Of a stretch of 35,112 nt of DNA, positions 8,653 through 17,841 are shown one piece after another. How positions within the stretch are numbered: the stretch's first letter is position 1; every line of letters starts with the position of its first letter. The translations under genes were made by a program, and so were the position numbers. This DNA is from Candidatus Coprenecus stercorigallinarum (GTDB taxonomy: Bacteria > Bacteroidota > Bacteroidia > Bacteroidales > UBA932), in contig DVIL01000002.1 of NCBI GenBank assembly GCA_018711305.1, positions 1 to 35,112 of the forward strand, in the 5' to 3' direction. Under the pieces are notes generated by a model that saw only the letters and a program-made list of their open reading frames with translations, was not told the origin of the DNA and ran no database searches.

Positions 8653-9915
8653 ATGTCGATTTTCATAAAGAACATCAAAAAGCTCGTCAATGTACGGGAA
8701 ACGGCTCCCTCTGCACCTCTGAAAGGCAGGGAGATGCTGGAACTTCCCTGCATGGAAGACGCATGGCTGTTCCTGGAAGGGGATCGTATCGGCAGGATGG
8801 GCCGTATGCAGGACCTCGCTTCAGGAGAGGCAGATGCAATGGAGTTCTGTGCGGACGAGTGTATAGATGCCCGGGGCCGCATGGTATTTCCGTCCTACTG
8901 CGACTCCCATACCCATCTGGTGTATGCCGGCAGCCGTGAGATGGAATTCATGGACAAGCTCAGGGGGCTTTCCTATCAGGAGATAGCACGCCGCGGCGGC
9001 GGTATCCTCAATTCTGTGGAACTCCTGCACAATACTTCCGAGGATGACCTTCTTCTCCAGACCCTTGTCCGTGCCCGTGAGATTATGTCATTGGGTACTG
9101 GGGCCGTGGAGATAAAGAGCGGCTACGGCCTCACAGTGGAGGATGAAGTCAAGATGCTCCGCGTGGCCCGCAGGGTGGCAGAGGAGACCCCGCTTGAAGT
9201 CCGTACCACATTCCTTGGGGCACATGCCGTACCGGCCCGCTATAAAGGCGACCGTGAGGGATATGTGGATGAGATAATCCGCGATATCATGCCGGCTGTA
9301 GCTGCCGAGGGACTGGCCGATTATGTGGATATCTTTGTGGAGGAAGGCTTCTTCACTGTGGACGATGCCTGCCGCATATTCGAGGCTGCCGGCAAGTATG
9401 GCATGCAGCCCAAGGTCCATGCCAACCAGATGAGCTTCTCCGGCGGAGTACAGGTCGGCGTGCGCTACGGAGCGGCTTCTGTGGACCATCTGGAGTTTAC
9501 CGGACCGGAGGAATTCAAGGCCCTGCAGGGCAGCGGCACGATAGCCACTTTGCTGCCCGGCGCCACGTTTTTCCTGGACATGGATTATCCCAAGGCCAAG
9601 GAGATGCTTGATTACGACCTTCCTTTGGCCATTGCCTCCAACTACAATCCCGGTTCCTGCCCCTCGGGGGACATGAAATTCATGATGGCTCTGGCCATGA
9701 TCAAGATGCGTCTGACTCCCGAGACCGTACTCAACGCAGCGACAGTCAACGGAGCCTTTGCCATGGGTGTGGCAGACCGGTACGGCAGTATCACTCCCGG
9801 CAAGAAGGCCTCCCTGTTTGTCACAAGGGAAATACCCTCATACGAATTTGTACCTTACAGCTTCACATCACAGCTGATAGACACCATAATACTGAATGGG
9901 AAAATAATCAAATAA
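8653..9915 (+). CDS. hutI: Imidazolonepropionase with an Asp-to-Asn change at a catalytic site
   Basis: Hydrolyses 4-imidazolone-5-propionate to N-formimino-L-glutamate, the third step of histidine degradation. The 420-residue amidohydrolase has the metal motif DSHTHLVYAG (His86, His88), the KSGYGL loop, FLGAHAVP, HANQ and the closing NPGS segment. Where the family usually reads (T/S)D(Y/F)NPGS, this protein reads SNYNPGS, with Asn330 at the place normally held by a metal-binding or catalytic Asp. The rest of the protein is intact, so it may still be active. It lies 2 nt after hutH and 15 nt before ftcD. Confidence 0.94.
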   Translation: MSIFIKNIKKLVNVRETAPSAPLKGREMLELPCMEDAWLFLEGDRIGRMGRMQDLASGEADAMEFCADECIDARGRMVFPSYCDSHTHLVYAGSREMEFMDKLRGLSYQEIARRGGGILNSVELLHNTSEDDLLLQTLVRAREIMSLGTGAVEIKSGYGLTVEDEVKMLRVARRVAEETPLEVRTTFLGAHAVPARYKGDREGYVDEIIRDIMPAVAAEGLADYVDIFVEEGFFTVDDACRIFEAAGKYGMQPKVHANQMSFSGGVQVGVRYGAASVDHLEFTGPEEFKALQGSGTIATLLPGATFFLDMDYPKAKEMLDYDLPLAIASNYNPGSCPSGDMKFMMALAMIKMRLTPETVLNAATVNGAFAMGVADRYGSITPGKKASLFVTREIPSYEFVPYSFTSQLIDTIILNGKIIK

Positions 9916-9930
9916 AAACAATAGAACGAC

Positions 9931-11628
9931 ATGACACGTAAACTTATCGAATGCGTCCCCAATTTCAGCGAAGGACGCGATATGCAGATTATCAAACAGA
10001 TCACTGACGCTGCGGAGAGCGTTGAGGGAGTAAGGCTCCTCGATGTGGACCCTGGTGCGGCCACCAACCGTACAGTCGTGACTTTCGTAGGCGAGCCTGA
10101 GAAAGTTATGGAAGCCGCTTTCCGTGCAGTGAAGAAGGCCTCCGAGATTATCGACATGAGGCATCATCACGGTGAGCATCCCCGTATGGGTGCTACCGAT
10201 GTGTGCCCTCTCGTGCCTATCGCAGGCGTGACTATGGAGGAGTGCGTGGAGTATGCCCGCAGCCTTGCCAAAAGGATAGGCGAGGAGCTCGGTATCCCCG
10301 TATTCTGCTATGAGAATGCAGCCTACACAGAGGAACGCCGGAATCTGGCGGTATGCCGCAGCGGCGAGTATGAGGGTCTGGCCAAGAGATTTGAGGACGG
10401 GGTCAAACCCGATTTCGGACCGGCAGTGATCGATGACTACACCGCCCGTACAGGAGCTACCGCAGTGGGGGCAAGGGATTTCCTTGTAGCCATAAACTAC
10501 AATCTCAACACCACATCCACCCGCCGTGCCAACTCCGTGGCTTTCGACGTGCGTGAGAAAGGACGCAAGAAGAGGGAAGGTGATCCCATCACCGGCAAAG
10601 TGGTGAAGGATGAGAACGGCAACGTGGTGTGGATTCCCGGAACACTGAAGGGCTGCAAGGCCATAGGCTGGTACATCGAGGAGTATGGAATAGCCCAGGT
10701 GTCCATGAACGTTACCAATATCAATGTGACACCGGTACACGTAGCCTTCGACGAGGTATGCGACAAGGCACATGCCCGCGGCCTGAGGGTGACCGGTTCG
10801 GAGATAGTCGGCCTTATTCCCAAGAAGGTGCTTATCGATGCCGGCAAGCACTATCTTGCCAAGCAGAACCGCTCCTGCGGTATTCCTGAGGAGGATATCA
10901 TAAAGATTGCCGTGAAGTCCATGGGACTGGACGATCTCAAGCCCTTCAATCCCCGCGAGAAGGTGATCGAGTACATTCTCGAGGACAGCGACAAGACGCC
11001 CAGGCTGGTTGACCTGACCGTACGCGGCTTTGCGGAAGAGACCTCCCGCGAGTCCCCGGCTCCCGGCGGCGGTTCCATTTCCGCATACATGGGCTCTCTC
11101 GGTGCTGCTCTCGGCGCTATGGTTGCCAACCTGTCTTCCCATAAAAGAGGATGGGATGACCAGTGCCCCAAGTTCTCCGAGTGGGCTGAGAAGGGCCAGG
11201 AACTGATGTACGAGCTGCTGCACCTGGTGGATGAGGATACCGCCGCGTTCAACCGTATCATGGACGCCATGTCCCTTCCCAAAAAGACCGACGAGGAGAA
11301 GGCTGCACGTGCGGCTGCAATGCAGGATGCGACTCTTTACGCCACAGAGGTGCCTCTTAGGACGATGAAGGCTTCCTGCAAGGTGTTTGAACTGGTTGAG
11401 GCCATGGCCTCCGAAGGTAATCCCAACTCTGTATCCGATGCAGGTGTGGGAGCTCTGGCCGCCCGTTCCGCAGTCCTCGGCGCATTCCTCAATGTCAAGA
11501 TCAATGCAGCCGGACTGAAGGACCGCGAGAAGGCCGATGCTCTCGTGGCCGAGGCGGCAGTCATAGCTGAGGAGGCTGTGAAACAGGAGGCTAAGATAAT
11601 CGAAATAGTGAATGCGAAGATAGGATAA
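9931..11628 (+). CDS. ftcD: Bifunctional glutamate formimidoyltransferase / formimidoyl-THF cyclodeaminase
   Basis: Transfers the formimino group of formiminoglutamate to tetrahydrofolate, releasing glutamate, then cyclises it to 5,10-methenyl-THF with loss of ammonia. The 565-residue protein is a fusion. The transferase half (about 1-330) begins LIECVPNFSEGRD and contains the GEHPRMGATDVCPLVP active-site region. The cyclodeaminase half (about 355-565) begins near FAEETSRESPAPGGGS and includes a helical bundle. This two-domain form is known from animals and many Bacteroidota. It closes the hut operon; no terminator is obvious before the fabH promoter. Confidence 0.95.
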   Translation: MTRKLIECVPNFSEGRDMQIIKQITDAAESVEGVRLLDVDPGAATNRTVVTFVGEPEKVMEAAFRAVKKASEIIDMRHHHGEHPRMGATDVCPLVPIAGVTMEECVEYARSLAKRIGEELGIPVFCYENAAYTEERRNLAVCRSGEYEGLAKRFEDGVKPDFGPAVIDDYTARTGATAVGARDFLVAINYNLNTTSTRRANSVAFDVREKGRKKREGDPITGKVVKDENGNVVWIPGTLKGCKAIGWYIEEYGIAQVSMNVTNINVTPVHVAFDEVCDKAHARGLRVTGSEIVGLIPKKVLIDAGKHYLAKQNRSCGIPEEDIIKIAVKSMGLDDLKPFNPREKVIEYILEDSDKTPRLVDLTVRGFAEETSRESPAPGGGSISAYMGSLGAALGAMVANLSSHKRGWDDQCPKFSEWAEKGQELMYELLHLVDEDTAAFNRIMDAMSLPKKTDEEKAARAAAMQDATLYATEVPLRTMKASCKVFELVEAMASEGNPNSVSDAGVGALAARSAVLGAFLNVKINAAGLKDREKADALVAEAAVIAEEAVKQEAKIIEIVNAKIG

Positions 11629-11637
11629 TCAGGGACT

Positions 11638-11668
11638 TTTGATTTTTTCGCCAAAATGTATATTTTTG
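11638..11668 (+). promoter_or_regulatory. Complete Bacteroidota promoter for the fab operon
   Basis: A -33 TTTG (11638-11641) and a -7 TATTTTTG (11661-11668) are separated by 19 bp, the textbook Bacteroidota arrangement. Transcription should start near 11674, leaving a leader of about 24 nt before the fabH ATG at 11698. Confidence 0.7.
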
Positions 11669-11697
11669 CGCGATTTTAACAAAAGTTAGCTAAGAGT

Positions 11698-12654
11698 ATG
11701 AGAATTATAGGAACTGGCAGCGCGCGCCCCTCAAAGGTCGTAACCAACTCGATGCTGGAGAATTTTCTGGATACCAGCGACGAGTGGATTGTGACCCGTA
11801 CAGGCATCCATGAGAGGCGTGTGATTTCCTCCGAGAATCTGGAGGACCTGGCCGCGACGGCCGCCCGTAATGCGATGGAGAATGCTGGGATAACAGCCGA
11901 ACAGGTGGACTTCATCATCTGCTCCAACGTGGTGAACGAGTATGTTACCCCCGGTCTGGGCTGCATCATACAGGGTATGATTGGCGCTACCTGTCCCACA
12001 ATGGACATCAACTGCGCCTGCACAGGCTTTATCTATGCCCTCGATGTAGCTGAGGCATATCTGGCGTCTAAAGACTTGAAGAATATCCTGATAGTCTGTG
12101 CCGAAGAGCCTGCCCGCATGATGAACTGGCATGACCGTTCCTCCTGCATCCTTTTCGGAGATGCTGCCGGTGCGGTCGTAGTGACAAAAGGAGATGACCT
12201 CAAGGCTATCCGCGTGTCTACGCACTGCAAGGTGGAGGCTCTCTACCAGAAGCGCAAGCTGCAGCCTACACCGTTCATAACCAAGGAGGAGGTAGATACA
12301 GAAGGCGTGGTGATGAACGGTCAGGACGTCTTCAAGCTCGCGGTCTCATCTTCCATCAAGGATATCGACAAGGTTCTTACCATGGCCGGTATGAGTGCCG
12401 ATGACATCGACCTGTATGTGCTCCATCAGGCCAACGTGCGCATCATCGAGTCAATACGGCATTTTGTCAACCAGGACAAGAGCAAGTTCCCGTTCAATCT
12501 CGACAGGTACGGGAACACCTCGTCGGCATCGATACCCGCCCTGCTGGACGATCTCAGCAGGGACAATAAGTTAAAAACAGGAGAAATGTTGTTGCTTAGT
12601 GCGTTCGGAGCCGGATTCACTACCGGGGCATGTATTCTCCGCTGGTCAAAATAA
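11698..12654 (+). CDS. fabH: 3-oxoacyl-ACP synthase III (KAS III)
   Basis: Condenses an acyl-CoA primer with malonyl-ACP to start fatty-acid synthesis. The 318-residue thiolase-fold protein begins IIGTGSARPSKVVTN and carries the family triad: Cys108 in NCACTGF, His243 in LHQAN and Asn273 in RYGNTSSA. The DEWIVTRTGIHERR segment near residue 30 is also diagnostic. It is first in the fabH-fabF-fabZ-fabG cluster and is followed after 12 nt by fabF. Primer specificity cannot be told from the sequence. Confidence 0.95.
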   Translation: MRIIGTGSARPSKVVTNSMLENFLDTSDEWIVTRTGIHERRVISSENLEDLAATAARNAMENAGITAEQVDFIICSNVVNEYVTPGLGCIIQGMIGATCPTMDINCACTGFIYALDVAEAYLASKDLKNILIVCAEEPARMMNWHDRSSCILFGDAAGAVVVTKGDDLKAIRVSTHCKVEALYQKRKLQPTPFITKEEVDTEGVVMNGQDVFKLAVSSSIKDIDKVLTMAGMSADDIDLYVLHQANVRIIESIRHFVNQDKSKFPFNLDRYGNTSSASIPALLDDLSRDNKLKTGEMLLLSAFGAGFTTGACILRWSK

Positions 12655-12666
12655 TAATAAAACGAT

Positions 12667-13932
12667 ATGGAAAAAAGAGTAGTTGTGACAGGAATGGGAG
12701 TTGTCTCGCCTGTCGGAAATAATGTAGAGACTTTCTGGAAGAACATCGTGGACGGAGTATGCGGAATAGATTACATCACTCAGTTCCCTACCGACGGACT
12801 TTCAGTGAAGATTGCGGGAGAGGTCAAGGACTTCAGACCGGCCGACTACGGTATAGAGCCCAAGGCTGCCAGGAAATTCGACAGGTTCAGCCTTTTCGCA
12901 CTTGCAGCAGCCAATCAGGCTGTGGCCATGAGCGGACTGAAATCCACCGATGACGAAGATGACGATACTCCCGGAACAGTGTTCGCAGACCGTTTCGGAG
13001 TCTATATCGGTTCCGGTATCGGAGGTATGCATTCGTTCGTCAACGAGACGGCGAAACTGATCAAGGACGGTCCCCAGTGGATATCCCCTCTGTTCATTCC
13101 TACCATGATTGCGAATATCGCCGCCGGCAACGTGGCAATCGCCCACCATGCCCGCGGTGTCTGCCTTCCCATCGTGACAGCCTGCGCGACCGGTACCCAT
13201 TCGATAGGAGAGGCCTACAGGGCCATAAAGTTCGGCTACGCCGATGCCATCATCGCAGGTGGTACCGAGGCTGCCGTTACTCCTTTGGCCATAGGAGGCT
13301 TTTCCAACAGCAAGGCTCTGTCTCCCGCCGAGGATCCCATGGCAGCGTCCCTGCCTTTCGATGCACGCCGCCAGGGTTTCGTGATAGCTGAAGGCGCCGG
13401 AGTGGTAATCCTCGAGGAATATGAGCATGCAGTGGCACGCGGGGCAAAAATTTATGCCGAGATATGCGGTTACGGCAATACCTGCGACGCTTACCACTAT
13501 ACCGCTCCCTGTCCTGACGGATCAACGCCCGCCAAGGCATTCAGGCAGGCCCTGACCGAGGCCCATTATTCTACCTCGGACCTGTTGCACATCAATACCC
13601 ACGGAACGGGAACACCCCTGAATGACAAGTCCGAGACTGCAGCCATCAAGCTTGCACTCGGAGATTCGGAGGCCCGCCGTGCCATTCTGTGCTCCACCAA
13701 ATCGATGACCGGACATGCTCTCGGAGCTGCCGGCGGTATCGAGGCGATAGCAGCAGTCATGGCCCTCCACGACGGTATCGTGCCTCCTACCATCCACTAT
13801 GAGGTACCCGATCCTGAGTGCGATCTCGATGTAAATCCCAACAGCGCCCGTGAGGCAAAGCTGACGATGGCCCTCTCCTCGTCCCTCGGATTCGGCGGAC
13901 ACAATGCCGTACTCGCTTTCAGACGCATCTGA
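12667..13932 (+). CDS. fabF: 3-oxoacyl-ACP synthase II (KAS II)
   Basis: Elongates acyl-ACP by condensation with malonyl-ACP. The 421-residue protein begins KRVVVTGMGVVSPVGN and has the Cys-His-His triad of elongating ketosynthases: Cys173 in TACATGTHS, His312 in NTHGTGTPLND and His350 in MTGHALGAAGG. A short acidic insertion (about residues 96-105, rich in Asp and Glu) makes it slightly longer than usual. It sits between fabH and fabZ. No acpP gene accompanies it in this window, so a specialised rather than primary role cannot be excluded. Confidence 0.95.
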   Translation: MEKRVVVTGMGVVSPVGNNVETFWKNIVDGVCGIDYITQFPTDGLSVKIAGEVKDFRPADYGIEPKAARKFDRFSLFALAAANQAVAMSGLKSTDDEDDDTPGTVFADRFGVYIGSGIGGMHSFVNETAKLIKDGPQWISPLFIPTMIANIAAGNVAIAHHARGVCLPIVTACATGTHSIGEAYRAIKFGYADAIIAGGTEAAVTPLAIGGFSNSKALSPAEDPMAASLPFDARRQGFVIAEGAGVVILEEYEHAVARGAKIYAEICGYGNTCDAYHYTAPCPDGSTPAKAFRQALTEAHYSTSDLLHINTHGTGTPLNDKSETAAIKLALGDSEARRAILCSTKSMTGHALGAAGGIEAIAAVMALHDGIVPPTIHYEVPDPECDLDVNPNSAREAKLTMALSSSLGFGGHNAVLAFRRI

Positions 13933-13957
13933 GAATGTACTTACTAAACTAAATATT

Positions 13958-14389
13958 ATGGATAGAGAAGAAATAAAGAAATTTCTGCGTCACCGCGAGC
14001 CCATGCTCCTGGTAGACGAGATGGAACTACAGAACGACGGCACAGAGTGCGTCGGCAAGTACCATGTCAGAGGTGACGAGTTCTTCCTTCAGGGACATTT
14101 CCCCGGCTATCCGGTAGTTCCCGGAGTTATCCTCTGCGAGATTATGGGACAATGCAGTTCCCTGCTCATCAAGGATTATCTTGTGGGCCACACGACTCTT
14201 TTCACCGGTATCGACAAGACCCGTTTCAAACGTCAGGTCCGTCCCGGTGACACCGTCGAAGTCCATGCCCACATCACCAACCACAGGGCCATGCTTTTCT
14301 ACATAGAGGCAAAGGCCATGGTGGAAGGGGAGCTCTGCGTGGAGGCCAATCTCTCGTTCGCAGTCATTCCTAATGATAAAGTAAAATAG
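13958..14389 (+). CDS. fabZ: FabZ-type 3-hydroxyacyl-ACP dehydratase
   Basis: Dehydrates 3-hydroxyacyl-ACP to trans-2-enoyl-ACP. The 143-residue hot-dog-fold protein has the FabZ signature GHFPGYPVVPGV with catalytic His47, and Glu61 in LCEIMGQ exactly 14 residues later, the spacing seen in characterised FabZ. The frame opens at 13904, but the ATG at 13958 gives the normal length and avoids overlapping fabF. In many Bacteroidota FabZ is fused to LpxC; this copy stands alone, so a fused copy may exist elsewhere. It is followed 8 nt later by fabG. Confidence 0.88.
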   Translation: MDREEIKKFLRHREPMLLVDEMELQNDGTECVGKYHVRGDEFFLQGHFPGYPVVPGVILCEIMGQCSSLLIKDYLVGHTTLFTGIDKTRFKRQVRPGDTVEVHAHITNHRAMLFYIEAKAMVEGELCVEANLSFAVIPNDKVK

Positions 14390-14397
14390 AGAAGATT

Positions 14398-15147
14398 ATG
14401 TTAGAAGGATTATTAAAAGGAAAGGTAGCCCTTATCACCGGAGCTGCCAGAGGTATCGGTAAGGCTATCGCAATGAAGCTGGCTTCAGCAGGTGCAGACA
14501 TCGCTTTCACAGACCTCAAGGAAGATGACAATTTCAGGAATACAGTAGCCGAGATATCCGCTCTCGGAGTACAGTGCCGCGGCTATGCCTCCAATGCGGC
14601 CGACTTCGCCGAGGCCCACGCGACTGTAGATCAGATACAGAAGGATTTCGGTCATATCGACATTCTGGTCAACAACGCAGGCATCACCCGTGACGGCCTG
14701 ATGATGAGGATGTCCGAGCAGCAGTGGGACAGCGTCATCACTGTCAACCTCAAGAGCGCGTTCAACTTCACGCATGCCCTGACCCCTATCATGGCACGTC
14801 AGAGAGGAGGCAGCATCATCAATATTTCTTCCGTAGTGGGTGTTAACGGAAACGCCGGTCAGTGCAACTATTCCGCATCCAAGGCCGGTCTGATCGGTCT
14901 GGCCAAGTCGATAGCCAAGGAGATGGGTTCCCGCGGAATCCGTGCCAACGCCATTGCTCCCGGCTTTATCATTACCGATATGACCAATGCCCTGCCTCAG
15001 GAAGTGCGTGACGAGTGGAACAAGAAGATTCCCCTCCGTCGCGGCGGTACACCGGAGGATATCGCCAACGTGGCTCTCTTCCTCGCATCCGACCTCTCGT
15101 CCTATGTGACCGGACAGGTCATTATCTGCGACGGCGGCATGCTTTAG
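14398..15147 (+). CDS. fabG: 3-oxoacyl-ACP reductase
   Basis: Reduces 3-oxoacyl-ACP to 3-hydroxyacyl-ACP with NADPH. The 249-residue short-chain dehydrogenase has the cofactor motif TGAARGIG (about 14-21), the NNAG motif, and the catalytic Ser145, Tyr158 and Lys162 with the usual 13- and 4-residue spacing. The C-terminus (VTGQVIICDGGML) matches FabG. It closes the fab operon and converges on the patatin-like gene, overlapping its stop by 4 bp. Confidence 0.95.
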   Translation: MLEGLLKGKVALITGAARGIGKAIAMKLASAGADIAFTDLKEDDNFRNTVAEISALGVQCRGYASNAADFAEAHATVDQIQKDFGHIDILVNNAGITRDGLMMRMSEQQWDSVITVNLKSAFNFTHALTPIMARQRGGSIINISSVVGVNGNAGQCNYSASKAGLIGLAKSIAKEMGSRGIRANAIAPGFIITDMTNALPQEVRDEWNKKIPLRRGGTPEDIANVALFLASDLSSYVTGQVIICDGGML

Positions 15148-16061
15148 AGCCTGCCTAACGCCTCTTCCATTTTCGTGCGGCCGAGTGCGACGATCTCGTC
15201 GTATTTGTAGAACTCCATGGTGGAGTAGGCATTCTTGGCTATGCGCACGAGGATGTCGGGAGGGTAGAGTTTGAGAGTCAGATCCGCGTTGGTCTGTATC
15301 ATTACGCTTGACGATTCATTGAGGATGGTGACGATTCCCATATCGTTGTCATCCTCTTTTTCTTTGTCACGGTTGTCCGGGTCGGGCAGCAGCTGTGCAT
15401 CGACTTCGTCTTTCTTGACCTTGTCGGCTATCGTGTCGACTATCTTCTCGAGCCTTTGACGTATGCGGCCTTTCGCATGTTCCTGCCTGTCTTCCGGTTT
15501 TTCGATGTAGGGACCGTTGAGGTCCACTGCGACGAGTATGTCGCCTGGGGTTCTGACGACTCTGTTGACCGGTACCGGGTTGACTACCCCGCCGTCTATC
15601 AGAAGCATGTCTCCAATGCGGTTGGGAGTGAAGATAGAGGGCAATGATATTGAGGACCGGATGGCATCATAAAGACTGCCGCGGTCGAATACCACCTCCT
15701 TACGGTGCCGGATGTCGGTTGCAACGGCAGTGAACGGTATGGGCAGGCTTTCTATCAGTTTGTCAGGAATGATGCTCTTGAGCTCGTCGATGACCTTGTC
15801 TCCCTTGACGAATCCCCCGTTGCCGATGGTGAAATCCATCAGGTTGAAAACCTTCATCCTGTCTACAGTCTTCATCCACTCCTTGAATGCGTCCAGCCCT
15901 CCGGCGGCATAGATGCCCCCGACCAGAGCGCCCATGGATGCACCGGCAATTGAGGTTACAGTATAACCGTTCTCTTCAAGAACTTCTATCGCCCCTATGT
16001 GGGCCAGTCCCCTGGAGCCGCCGCTGGCCAGGACCAGGGCTACTTGTTTTCTGTTGTCCAT
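15144..16061 (-). CDS. Patatin-like phospholipase family protein
   Basis: A predicted lipid acyl hydrolase of 305 residues. It has the oxyanion motif SGGSRG (about 13-18), the nucleophile elbow GASMG with Ser42, and the catalytic partner Asp156 in the DGG motif, so the Ser-Asp dyad is complete. No signal peptide is present, so it is likely cytoplasmic or associated with the inner face of the membrane, resembling the RssA/YchK group. A charged stretch (about 190-240, rich in Lys, Asp, Glu) separates the catalytic part from the C-terminus. It is last in a three-gene operon, 15 bp after the preceding stop. Substrate is unknown. Confidence 0.88.
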   Translation of the reverse strand: MDNRKQVALVLASGGSRGLAHIGAIEVLEENGYTVTSIAGASMGALVGGIYAAGGLDAFKEWMKTVDRMKVFNLMDFTIGNGGFVKGDKVIDELKSIIPDKLIESLPIPFTAVATDIRHRKEVVFDRGSLYDAIRSSISLPSIFTPNRIGDMLLIDGGVVNPVPVNRVVRTPGDILVAVDLNGPYIEKPEDRQEHAKGRIRQRLEKIVDTIADKVKKDEVDAQLLPDPDNRDKEKEDDNDMGIVTILNESSSVMIQTNADLTLKLYPPDILVRIAKNAYSTMEFYKYDEIVALGRTKMEEALGRL

Positions 16062-16076
16062 ATAGTTAGTCTGTAT

Positions 16077-17324
16077 TTACCTGATTTCGCGAATCAGCAT
16101 TCCCGCGGTGAACCCTCCTCCGCTTACGGTTTCGAAGGTGGTGGCCGTGAGGTCAGAACCCTCCGCTTCCTCTTCAAAGGCCATGTACCTGTTGTCCCAT
16201 ATTTTTCCGGCTGCCGGCCGGATCACTCCTTTCCGGTGGTACTGCACTTTGCCGGATGCCGTATCGATGGCAGGCAGCAGGACCTCGTACCTGGAGCCCG
16301 GTGTCACCCCTTCTTTCATGCCTATCCGTGCAGTCAGCGGACTGGTGCCGGAGAGAGGCACCCTGACTTTGAACTGGTCGAATTTTTTCTGCAGTTTCAT
16401 CACGTTGTTGTCGATGGCCCTCGCGCAGACCTTGCGGAATACGTCCTCAGGACTGTACAGGCCTTTGAGGACCGGCTTTGCGCTCTTTGAACGGTACTGT
16501 CCCACGTATCTGAGTCTGAAAGTGCTGTCGTCGGCTTCGTAGGCGGCTTTCCTGAGCGGGTCTCCGCTGCCTGTGGAATAAGAGTCAAAGTAGTACCGGT
16601 CGTAGAATGTTCCGGCAGTCTCATCGTCCCATACCAGCTGGTATAGATAAGTCCTGATGCGTACGGTGAAGCCTGCAATCATTCCGGATATCAGCGATCC
16701 GGCTGCTGCTGCACCCGAGATTACGGCAGCCTCATCATTGTCCTTTTCGCTGCTTATGGCCGCGATGCCGCTGATAAGGGCCAGAATTCCGGATGCTATC
16801 TCCGCGTTCTTTTCATGGTCGATGTAGGTGATGTCGTTGACGATTACAAAGGTGCTGCCAATCATCTCGTAGCCCTTGTCTCCCAGTGCTTCTATTCCCC
16901 GTTTGGTCTGTACGGCAGTCTCCACATCCATGGCGGTGGCTCCGTAGTATCCCCTCTGCATGATCAGCGAAGGGTCGAATCCTCCTGTGACTTCATCGCG
17001 GAGAAACCATTTGGATACCAGTTTTTTGGCAATCTGGTTGTCCTGAAGCCAGACTTCGATGTCCGGCCTGAGGTTCTTTTCGGGGCTGTGGGTGGTAAGG
17101 TACTTTATTTCGAGGTCGTGGTTGTTGTATTTGTCCGGTGTCTCGAGGGCCAAGTAGGCATTTACGATTTCGTCATTCATCTTCAGCCCGGGGTGGCTTA
17201 TCAGAAGCGAGTACAGGGAACTCCGCCGGTACTGCATTATGGAATCGGGCACCTGTGCGGAGGCGGCTGCAGTAATTCCGCACATGACAGCGATGGCCAG
17301 CCAGATGAGGAGTGTGCGTCTCAT
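16077..17324 (-). CDS. Secreted protein of unknown function
   Basis: A 415-residue protein with a signal peptide (about 1-24, ending ASAQ). The central part (about 170-225) is rich in Gly, Ala and Ile and could pack as a hydrophobic hairpin or insert in a membrane. The C-terminal part looks beta-rich. I do not recognise the family. It lies between a lipoprotein gene (12 bp upstream) and a patatin-like lipase gene (15 bp downstream) in one operon, which suggests an envelope role. Coding is supported by length, signal peptide and spacing. Confidence 0.72.
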   Translation of the reverse strand: MRRTLLIWLAIAVMCGITAAASAQVPDSIMQYRRSSLYSLLISHPGLKMNDEIVNAYLALETPDKYNNHDLEIKYLTTHSPEKNLRPDIEVWLQDNQIAKKLVSKWFLRDEVTGGFDPSLIMQRGYYGATAMDVETAVQTKRGIEALGDKGYEMIGSTFVIVNDITYIDHEKNAEIASGILALISGIAAISSEKDNDEAAVISGAAAAGSLISGMIAGFTVRIRTYLYQLVWDDETAGTFYDRYYFDSYSTGSGDPLRKAAYEADDSTFRLRYVGQYRSKSAKPVLKGLYSPEDVFRKVCARAIDNNVMKLQKKFDQFKVRVPLSGTSPLTARIGMKEGVTPGSRYEVLLPAIDTASGKVQYHRKGVIRPAAGKIWDNRYMAFEEEAEGSDLTATTFETVSGGGFTAGMLIREIR

Positions 17325-17336
17325 ACCGGAAGGCGC

Positions 17337-17822
17337 TTAGAATCCGGACGAGAGAGACCTGATGATGCCGCTGTCTTCCAGATATCTTCTCAGATTGTCC
17401 TTGGCTACGGATATCGTGTAGCCGGTCTTGTATTCCCTGCGTCCTGTCTGTATGACCTGAACGCTGCCGGCTGCGGTGGAGCCTATGAAACGCTGGTAGT
17501 CCGCACGGAAGAAATTTTCGAAGAACAGAGAATCCTCCGGTGTCAGCTTCCCGGTTACGAGCGGCGGCTGGGCTGCGGCGGAATGCCCTCCAGGTATTCC
17601 GCGGAAGATGACTGCATGGACGGCATTTCTTTTCGCCGTTTCCACCGGAAGGTCAGGTTTTCTGCTGTAGCTCCATACCCGTAAGGAATAAGTGCCGTCG
17701 GAACCTACCCCTACACTTTCAGTTTCGTAGGACCATGTCTGACCCTCCATGCCGGTGCGCGAGGTGCTTCCGCAGGAGTGTAGAAGCAGCATAAATGCCG
17801 CAAGTAGAAGAAATTTCCTCAT
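17337..17822 (-). CDS. Small lipoprotein of unknown function
   Basis: A 161-residue protein with a clear lipoprotein signal (MRKFLLLAAFMLLLHSCGS, Cys17). The mature part has no motif I recognise; it contains a Thr/Gly/Ser-rich beginning and a mixed alpha/beta remainder. It is the first gene of the minus-strand operon that also encodes a secreted protein and a patatin-like lipase, and its promoter is at 17842-17872. It could be an outer-membrane-anchored partner of the next gene product; this is inference from gene order. Confidence 0.7.
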   Translation of the reverse strand: MRKFLLLAAFMLLLHSCGSTSRTGMEGQTWSYETESVGVGSDGTYSLRVWSYSRKPDLPVETAKRNAVHAVIFRGIPGGHSAAAQPPLVTGKLTPEDSLFFENFFRADYQRFIGSTAAGSVQVIQTGRREYKTGYTISVAKDNLRRYLEDSGIIRSLSSGF

Positions 17823-17841
17823 AGACAGTATTATTTATAGA

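Noticed and set aside
9868..11223. 451-codon open frame antisense to ftcD
   Set aside because: It mirrors the codon phase of a well-supported gene, has no recognisable protein features, and such long antisense frames recur opposite most genes here because of biased codon use.
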